From Onstottus_B sp035558335 (GTDB taxonomy: Bacteria; Acidobacteriota; Blastocatellia; UBA7656), in contig DATMCM010000415.1 in NCBI GenBank assembly GCA_035558335.1, positions 1 through 11,028 of the forward strand: DNA of 11,028 nucleotides. The letters are read 5' to 3'. The notes beneath the pieces were generated by a model, which was not told the DNA's origin, made no database searches, and saw nothing but the letters and a program-made list of their open reading frames with translations. Positions 7,112 to 11,028 of this stretch are shown here, piece by piece (position 1 is the stretch's first letter; every line of letters begins with the position of its first letter). A program made the translations under genes and the position numbers.

Positions 7112-7307
7112 ATCCCGTAGGGATGCAATGTCTGTAGCCCACGAATCGCGAAATTCGCCTAGCTCCGTAGGAGCGCTATGTTCGGTCGGGGAGACAGTTG
7201 CGTTGAACTGCGCGCGGTTTACTACAGTAGGGCTGGAGCATCGCACTCCTACGGAGTTCGCGACGGCAATTACTTGGGATACTACAAACATAACACTCCT
7301 ACGGAGT
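7112..7307. repeat. Four CCGTAGG stem-loop elements in two facing pairs, 50-nt period
   Basis: Two copies on the plus strand start at 7112 and 7162. Two on the minus strand start at 7307 and 7257. Spacing is exactly 50 bases in each pair. All contain CCGTAGG flanked by a five-pair stem with loop GTA, then G-x-x-ATG, then a weaker TTTGTAG-like tail. The stems are ATCCC/GGGAT, GCTCC/GGAGC, and ACTCC/GGAGT twice, so both sides change together. This looks like a dispersed repeat family with a conserved hairpin. The surrounding gene-free stretch runs from 7038 to 7520. Apart from these elements and the hairpin at 7070-7094 I see nothing certain in it. Confidence 0.85.
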
Positions 7308-7512
7308 TAAGACGGGAAAAATGTCGGATAAAACCTGACAATGTTGAACAAAACCTGGAACTCGTTGTGATTGCAGCGGAGCTGCTGTGCGAGACTGTTG
7401 CTCTCAGGTCTTTGCGGCGAAAGGGACTTCAAGATCATAACCGCAAGACGCGCCGAGCCGCGGAGAGCCAATAGAGATTCCCGCTTTGCAGGGTCAATTC
7501 AGCAAGAATCTC

Positions 7513-7517
7513 GGAGG
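7513..7517 (+). promoter_or_regulatory. Ribosome-binding site fixing the start at 7521
   Basis: GGAGG lies only three bases before ATG 7521, closer than usual. The next in-frame ATG (7539) would be 21 bases away, too far. The longer in-frame reading from 7371 codes for sequence unlike the family. Confidence 0.6.
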
Positions 7518-7520
7518 ACT

Positions 7521-8078
7521 ATGCCGCTTTCAAAGAAAATGCACGAACTCGTTGAGGCGATATCTCGAAGCAGACAGTCGCTGCTGAAACACGTTTCCGG
7601 ATTGAGCGACGCGCAACTCAGCTACAAACCTGAAGACGGCGAGTGGTCGCTGAACGACATCCTTCACCATCTGGCGTTAACCGACGAGGCAAACGGAAAA
7701 CTCACGTCGCGCGCGCTCAAACACGCGCAGGAAAGAAGTGTGTCGCCGGACCCGACGCCTGACGGGTCAGTGCTGCATTGCCTGGACGAAGCGGCCGCGT
7801 CGATAAGCAACACCAGAGCTCAGGCGCCCGACTTCGTCCGGCCTCTGTCGCATTTGTCTGCGCCGGAATCGCTGGCAAGGCTCACCGCATCGCGCGAGAG
7901 GATGCTCCAGTCGATCGAACAGCTTTCGGTGTATGACCTCACTCAGCTCAAGTACCCGCATCCGGTCCTTGGCGATCTTGATATGTATCAGTGGATTCTG
8001 ATTGCAGGCGGACACGAAGGCAGGCACGTCGGACAAATCAAACGCATCAAGGCGGAGCCCGGGTTCCCAGCAAACTGA
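7521..8078 (+). CDS. DinB-family putative metal-dependent protein
   Basis: A 185-residue, mostly helical protein with the DinB/YfiT signature. One histidine near the end of the second helix (H50 in WSLNDILHHLALTDE) and a pair near the C-terminus (H165 and H169 in GGHEGRHVGQIKRIK) form the usual three-histidine metal site of this four-helix-bundle superfamily. The sequence DAQLSYKPEDGEWSLNDIL is also typical. Members include thiol-dependent S-transferases (bacillithiol or mycothiol) and many uncharacterised stress proteins; nothing here identifies the substrate. There is no signal peptide, so it is probably cytoplasmic. It is the first of three plus-strand genes, 56 bases before the JAMM protease, with a tandem repeat filling most of the gap. 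A functional link to molybdenum cofactor genes is not established; they may just share a transcript. Confidence 0.85.
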   Translation: MPLSKKMHELVEAISRSRQSLLKHVSGLSDAQLSYKPEDGEWSLNDILHHLALTDEANGKLTSRALKHAQERSVSPDPTPDGSVLHCLDEAAASISNTRAQAPDFVRPLSHLSAPESLARLTASRERMLQSIEQLSVYDLTQLKYPHPVLGDLDMYQWILIAGGHEGRHVGQIKRIKAEPGFPAN

Positions 8079-8084
8079 AGCAGT

Positions 8085-8138
8085 GGAGAGTCTTGGGAGT
8101 CTGAAGAGTCGGGAGAGTCTGGAGAGTCTGGAGAGTGA
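8085..8138 (+). repeat. 9-nt tandem repeat (GGAGAGTCT) running into a start codon
   Basis: About six copies of a nine-base unit lie head to tail. 8112-8120 and 8121-8129 are identical GGAGAGTCT units; 8085-8093 is the same; 8095-8102 and 8103-8111 are degenerate. The last unit, 8130-8138, reads GGAGAGTGA and supplies the GTG start (8135) of the JAMM gene. The unit resembles a ribosome-binding site. The copy at 8121-8126 stands eight bases before the GTG, a good position. Confidence 0.85.
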
Positions 8139-8545
8139 GCGAGCTTTCAGTCCACATAACCGATCAAGTTAGACGCGCAATCGAGAAGCACGCGCTTGAA
8201 TCTCAGCCGTCCGAGTGTTGTGGTTTGTTGAGCGGCGAGAACGGCGTGATCACCGACATTCGTCCGTTACAGAATCAGGCCGACAGACCCGAGGTGCGGT
8301 TCTTTGCGACTCCCGAAGGCCTGTTCGCAGCCATGCGCAGAATGCGCGAAGCGAACCAGTCGCTGCTTGGCATCTACCATTCGCACCCGCGAACCGCGGC
8401 GTATCCGTCGGCGTCGGATGTTGAGATGGCCTTCTACCCCGAAGCGGTCTACTTTATCATTTCACTCGAGCCACGAATTGAGCTCCGAGCGTTCAAGATT
8501 GAAGGCTCAAGGATTCGGGATGTTGAGATTGTAGTTAGTCCGTAG
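8135..8545 (+). CDS. JAMM/MPN+ zinc metalloprotease (M67), likely sulfur-carrier processing
   Basis: A 136-residue single-domain JAMM protease. The metal-site residues are all present: E27 in PSECCGLLSG, then the motif H82-x-H84-x7-S92-x2-D95 in YHSHPRTAAYPSASD. Small bacterial members of this family (Mec-type) remove residues after the diglycine of ubiquitin-like sulfur carriers. The next gene encodes a MoaD-MoaE fusion whose diglycine is buried inside the chain, which makes it a natural candidate substrate. I infer that this enzyme cleaves the fusion after Gly85. The GTG start is supported by GGAGAG eight bases upstream, within a tandem repeat. The stop codon lies at the edge of a 24-bp inverted repeat, so both ends of the gene abut repeats. 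No E1-like (MoeB/ThiF) or E2-like gene is in the window. No signal peptide: cytoplasmic. Confidence 0.9.
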   Translation: MSELSVHITDQVRRAIEKHALESQPSECCGLLSGENGVITDIRPLQNQADRPEVRFFATPEGLFAAMRRMREANQSLLGIYHSHPRTAAYPSASDVEMAFYPEAVYFIISLEPRIELRAFKIEGSRIRDVEIVVSP

Positions 8546-8624
8546 TCCGTAGTCAGTAGTCCGTAGCTCGTAATCGCGAGGCACCTTACTGACTGGCGGG
8601 TACGGACTACTGACTACGGACTAC
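8542..8624. repeat. Perfect 24-bp inverted repeat overlapping a stop codon
   Basis: 8542-8565 is the exact reverse complement of 8601-8624, with a 35-base loop. The left arm includes the TAG stop (8543-8545) of the JAMM gene. The arms are built of repeated TAGTCCG and TAGTCAG words, so each arm is also internally repetitive. There is no T run after the stem. It fills most of the 93-base gap before the MoaD-MoaE gene and could slow or stop transcription between them. Confidence 0.88.
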
Positions 8625-8638
8625 TGACGATCAATAAC

Positions 8639-9343
8639 ATGTCAAAGAAGGTACGAGTCTCTGCGTTATTGTTTGGCCAGGCGCGAGAGTTTGCCGGCGT
8701 GGCGAGTCTTGACCTCGAGCTGGAAGCGCCGGCGACGGTGGCGAGCGCGTTCGACGTGCTGAAGACCCGACACCCAAAGCTCGCCGCGATGGAGCGCAGC
8801 CTTTTGTTTGCCGTCAACGAGGAGTACGCCTCGCTTTCGCGTTCGCTGGCGGACAACGACCGCCTCGCGGTGCTTCCACCGGTGAGCGGCGGCGCGGCTC
8901 CGGAGGGGGACTTCGTAGAGATCACGCGCGAGCCCATCGACATCGGCGGGCTGCGCGCGCGATTGCTTGCAGGCGAGGCCGGGGCAGTCGTGATCTTCGA
9001 TGGAGTGGCGCGCAATAACACCAAAGGAAGAGCAACGCTTTATCTCGAGTACGAGGGATACAACGAGATGGCGATGCGGACCTTTGAGCAGATCTGCAGG
9101 GAGGCTCACGAGCGCTGGCCGATCAGCCGCGTCGGAATCGTTCATCGCCTGGGCCGCATTGAGATAACCGAATCGAGCGTAGTCATCGTGGTGACTTCAG
9201 CCCATCGCAAAGTTGCTTTTGAAGCTTGCCACTACGCGATCGATCGGTTGAAAAAGATCGTTCCGATCTGGAAGAAAGAGTATTTCGAAGACGGCGCGGT
9301 ATGGGTGGAGAACCCGGAGGCGAAGGGCGGTTGCGACAACTGA
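8639..9343 (+). CDS. MoaD-MoaE fusion, molybdopterin synthase
   Basis: A 234-residue fusion. Residues 1-85 are MoaD, the ubiquitin-like sulfur carrier: SALLFGQAREFAG, then FAVNEEYASLSRSLADNDRL, then LPPVSGG. Residues 91-234 are MoaE, the catalytic subunit: GAVVIFDGVARNNTKG, LEYEGYNEMA, VHRLGRIEI, SAHRKVAFEAC, and the lysine-rich LKKIVPIWKKE active-site region. Together the two subunits insert two sulfurs into cyclic pyranopterin monophosphate to make molybdopterin. The MoaD diglycine, which must be a free C-terminus to carry thiocarboxylate, is internal here at G84-G85, so the chain probably has to be cut. A similar fusion (MoaX of mycobacteria) is known to be cleaved at this place. The JAMM protease upstream is the obvious candidate. 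No strong ribosome-binding site precedes ATG 8639, and the inverted repeat ends 14 bases before it. Other moa genes are not in the window. Confidence 0.94.
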   Translation: MSKKVRVSALLFGQAREFAGVASLDLELEAPATVASAFDVLKTRHPKLAAMERSLLFAVNEEYASLSRSLADNDRLAVLPPVSGGAAPEGDFVEITREPIDIGGLRARLLAGEAGAVVIFDGVARNNTKGRATLYLEYEGYNEMAMRTFEQICREAHERWPISRVGIVHRLGRIEITESSVVIVVTSAHRKVAFEACHYAIDRLKKIVPIWKKEYFEDGAVWVENPEAKGGCDN

Positions 9344-9365
9344 GCCCGAAGACTGAAACTGAGGA

Positions 9366-9490
9366 ATTGAAAATTGAAAAATGCAAATTGAAAATTGCAA
9401 ATTGGTGGCGGAGTAACTGATTGCTTCCTCCAACTCTTCAATCTGCAGTTCTCAATTTGCAATTTCAATTTGCATTTTTCAATTTTCAAT
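9366..9490. repeat. AT-rich inverted repeat of about 38 bp between convergent genes
   Basis: The left arm 9366-9404 (39 bases) and right arm 9453-9490 (38 bases) are reverse complements except for one missing T, around a 48-base loop. Both arms are built from ATTGAAAA and TGCAAATTG words and are far richer in A and T than the genes on either side. The element sits between the ends of the MoaD-MoaE gene and the TPR lipoprotein gene, which run toward each other. It could act as a terminator in both directions, though it looks like a mobile or amplified repeat. Confidence 0.88.
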
Positions 9491-9531
9491 ACCCCTCTGA
9501 CCTCTTCGCATCTGATGCGCTCCCTCTGCCG

Positions 9532-10431
9532 TCATCGTTGTATCCCGCTCTTCGCTTGAGCCGCCTCTCGCCTTTGAGCTTCAAGCCCCGCGATTCGCTC
9601 GATGATGTGTTTTTGTTCGCCGTCGTCCTTGATCTCCCGCAGGGCCTGGATAGCTTCATCGAATCTGTACAACCCCGCGTAGCAATCCGTCAGACCGTAC
9701 ATCGCTCGTAGTCTGACTTCGGGATCGCTGCTCTCCGACGCCAGCTTCTGATAGACCAGCAGCGCCTGTTGATACTGACTGCGTTCGATATGATAGATCG
9801 ATGCCTCGCGAAGATACGCCTGCTCGCTCAACTCGTCGTAAGCAACTGCTTCGATCACCTTTTCATATTCGTTCAGGGCCTGGCTGTAGTTCTTTTGTGC
9901 GAAGTACAAATCAGCAATTCGGAGCCTGATCCGCCGCCGCCCATAAGCGTCTTGCGGGTTCAGGTTCTCGTACTCGGCTATCGCATCATAGGAGCGGCCT
10001 AGTTCGCCCAGTACTTCGGCCAGCCGTTCGCGGGCGAGCGGCGCGTTCGGGTGAGACGAGTTCTCGCTCAGAAAAGTTGTGTAGTGGCCTCGCGCTTGAT
10101 CGTACTGGTGAAGGTTGAAGTAGTAGATGTTCGCGACTTGAAACCGCGCGTCGGCAGCTTGTTCACTGGTGGGATCGAGCGAAAGATAATGTTCATACTC
10201 CTCGGCGGCGAGCTTGTAGTCGCCCGCGTCCCACGCCTCGACCGCGCGCTCCAGCGACTGCCCCACATCGCGCTTGCAACCCACGGTGAACGCCGAGAAC
10301 GCGAGGCAGATGACCAGCGTGAAGGGTGCGGCGAACCGGAAACAGGACGATGAGGCGAAGCTTACACGGAGGGAAGGGGCGAGGAGTCGACGATGGGACG
10401 AGGCGAAAGCTGTGAATCCGGTCTGTCTCAT
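9532..10431 (-). CDS. TPR-repeat putative lipoprotein
   Basis: A 299-residue protein with a hydrophobic segment at 37-50 ending in TVGC (Cys52), a reasonable though imperfect lipobox, then about six tetratricopeptide-like repeats over residues 60-280. Examples are AWDAGDYKLAAEEYEHYL, NLHQYDQARGHYTTFL, LGRSYDAIAEYENL, AQKNYSQALNEYEKVI, ERSQYQQALLVYQKLA and LYRFDEAIQALREI. The pattern resembles BamD/YbgF-like periplasmic scaffolds, which hold partner proteins, but I cannot assign a specific complex. Start ATG 10431 is supported by GGAGAG (10443-10438) six bases upstream. The n-region of 36 residues before the hydrophobic core is unusually long for a lipoprotein signal, and no ATG, GTG or TTG lies nearer in frame. 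The gene starts 44 bases after the gyrA stop on the same strand and may be co-transcribed with it. Confidence 0.78.
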   Translation of the reverse strand: MRQTGFTAFASSHRRLLAPSLRVSFASSSCFRFAAPFTLVICLAFSAFTVGCKRDVGQSLERAVEAWDAGDYKLAAEEYEHYLSLDPTSEQAADARFQVANIYYFNLHQYDQARGHYTTFLSENSSHPNAPLARERLAEVLGELGRSYDAIAEYENLNPQDAYGRRRIRLRIADLYFAQKNYSQALNEYEKVIEAVAYDELSEQAYLREASIYHIERSQYQQALLVYQKLASESSDPEVRLRAMYGLTDCYAGLYRFDEAIQALREIKDDGEQKHIIERIAGLEAQRREAAQAKSGIQR

Positions 10432-10437
10432 CGCCCA

Positions 10438-10443
10438 CTCTCC
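10438..10443 (-). promoter_or_regulatory. Ribosome-binding site for the TPR lipoprotein
   Basis: On the minus strand GGAGAG stands six bases before the ATG at 10431-10429. It is the main support for that start despite the long N-terminal extension. Confidence 0.6.
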
Positions 10444-10475
10444 GAGTCGCCCCGTTTCCCGTCGCCTCCGCCGAG

Positions 10476-11028
10476 TTACTCCTCTTCAACGCCGTTGGTC
10501 GCATCCGTCTGGCGTTCGATCAGCGAAGCCGACGACACCAGGTCGCCGTCCGATGTGTCGATCAGTTTTACGCCCTGGGTCGACCGGCCCGAAACACGGA
10601 TTCCTCTGGCGTCTACGCGGATCAGTTTTCCGAAATTGGTTATGATCAAGACCTGGCTCTCGTCCGTAACCGGCAGCACCGCGACGACCAGCCCGTTCCG
10701 GTCACTGGTCTTCATATTGATAACGCCTTTGCCGCCGCGAGACTGGAATCGGTACTCTTCGAGCTTGGTGCGCTTGCCGAAACCGTGCTCCGAAATCGAG
10801 AGCATCTCGATGTCGTCAGGCACCGCGGCTACGCTTATGACAAAGTCGTCCTTGCCCAGCGTGATGCCGCGCACGCCGTACGCAGGTCGTCCCATCGATC
10901 GCACATCCCCTTCGTCAAAGCAGATCGCCATGCCTTCGTGTGTTGCGAGGAATATCTTCTTTTGGCCGTCGGTCATTTCTGCGGCGATCAGCTCATCGTC
11001 GTCCTCGATTCCAATCGCGATGATTCCA
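10476..11028 (-). CDS. gyrA: DNA gyrase subunit A, C-terminal part
   Basis: The frame is open to the window edge on the minus strand and gives 183 visible residues, beginning GIIAIGIEDDDELIAAEMTD. This is the C-terminal beta-pinwheel that wraps DNA around gyrase. Blade motifs recur: MTDGQKKIFLATHEGMAICF, DVRSMGRPAYGVRGITL, EHGFGKRTKLEEYRFQSRGG with KGV, TNFGKLIRVDARGIRVSGRS and TQGVKLIDTSDGD. QSRGGKGV is a blade motif related to the GyrA box; the canonical QRRGGKG box would lie upstream, outside the window. The protein ends soon after the last blade in a short acidic tail (GVEEE). ParC also has such a domain, but the blade spacing and wording here fit GyrA better. The N-terminal catalytic part with the active-site tyrosine is beyond the window. 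Confidence 0.92.
   Translation of the reverse strand, partial: GIIAIGIEDDDELIAAEMTDGQKKIFLATHEGMAICFDEGDVRSMGRPAYGVRGITLGKDDFVISVAAVPDDIEMLSISEHGFGKRTKLEEYRFQSRGGKGVINMKTSDRNGLVVAVLPVTDESQVLIITNFGKLIRVDARGIRVSGRSTQGVKLIDTSDGDLVSSASLIERQTDATNGVEEE

Noticed and set aside
7112..7307. Regular 50-base spacing of short repeats, as in a CRISPR array
   Set aside because: There are only two copies per strand, they face each other, and the conserved part is short and variable in its stem. No cas genes are near. It fits dispersed hairpin elements better.
7380..7480. Possible remnant of another dispersed repeat or RNA gene upstream of the DinB-family gene
   Set aside because: Phrases such as CCGCAAGACGCGCCGAG look repeat-like, but there is no second copy in the window and no convincing fold.
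8135..9343. A bacterial ubiquitin-like conjugation (anti-phage) operon, suggested by a JAMM protease next to a ubiquitin-like fold
   Set aside because: There is no E1- or E2-like gene, and the ubiquitin-like part is clearly MoaD fused to MoaE. Molybdenum cofactor synthesis explains the pair.
9421..9711. A plus-strand open frame starting in the AT-rich palindrome
   Set aside because: Its first part is translated repeat and its second part is antisense to the TPR protein.

Overview
The window looks like chromosomal DNA from a GC-rich Gram-negative bacterium. Soil Acidobacteriota (Blastocatellia-like) is my best guess. That is an inference from the style of the proteins (a LolA-like exported protein, a very large secreted BNR-repeat protein, a DinB-family protein, a MoaD-MoaE fusion) and from the repeat-rich intergenic DNA. 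No rRNA or other taxonomic marker is present. Signal peptides, a lipoprotein-type signal and the LolA-like fold point to a cell with an outer membrane.

Layout from left to right. Positions 1-638 (+): the end of a protein with two cyclophilin domains in tandem. 680-1150 (-): a toxin-antitoxin pair, with an intact antitoxin and a ParE/RelE-type toxin whose reading frame is broken just after its start codon. 1320-2227 (+): a sigma70-like promoter and a secreted LolA-like protein with a Lys/Pro/Glu-rich tail. 2561-5653 (+): a 1030-residue secreted BNR/Asp-box beta-propeller protein. 5798-6250 (+): a thioredoxin with an N-terminal zinc ribbon (thioredoxin-2 type). 6336-7037 (+): an exported VanX-family D-Ala-D-Ala dipeptidase with a TTG start. 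7521-9343 (+): a DinB-family protein, a JAMM metalloprotease and a MoaD-MoaE fusion. 9532-11028 (-): a TPR lipoprotein downstream of the C-terminal part of gyrA.

The most interesting gene association is the JAMM protease immediately upstream of a MoaD-MoaE fusion. The sulfur-carrier diglycine that must become a free C-terminus lies inside the fused chain, at residues 84-85. A JAMM peptidase is the right type of enzyme to release it, so the pair may be a processing module for molybdopterin synthase.

The intergenic DNA is unusually structured. It holds a perfect 22-bp inverted repeat with internally palindromic arms (5680-5755). It holds four copies of a CCGTAGG stem-loop element, arranged as two facing pairs, with 50-nt spacing inside each pair and compensatory stem changes (7112-7307). 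A 9-nt tandem repeat runs into the start codon of the JAMM gene (8085-8138), and a perfect 24-bp inverted repeat starts inside that gene's stop codon (8542-8624). An AT-rich inverted repeat of about 38 bp lies between convergent genes (9366-9490). These look like dispersed palindromic or repeat elements.
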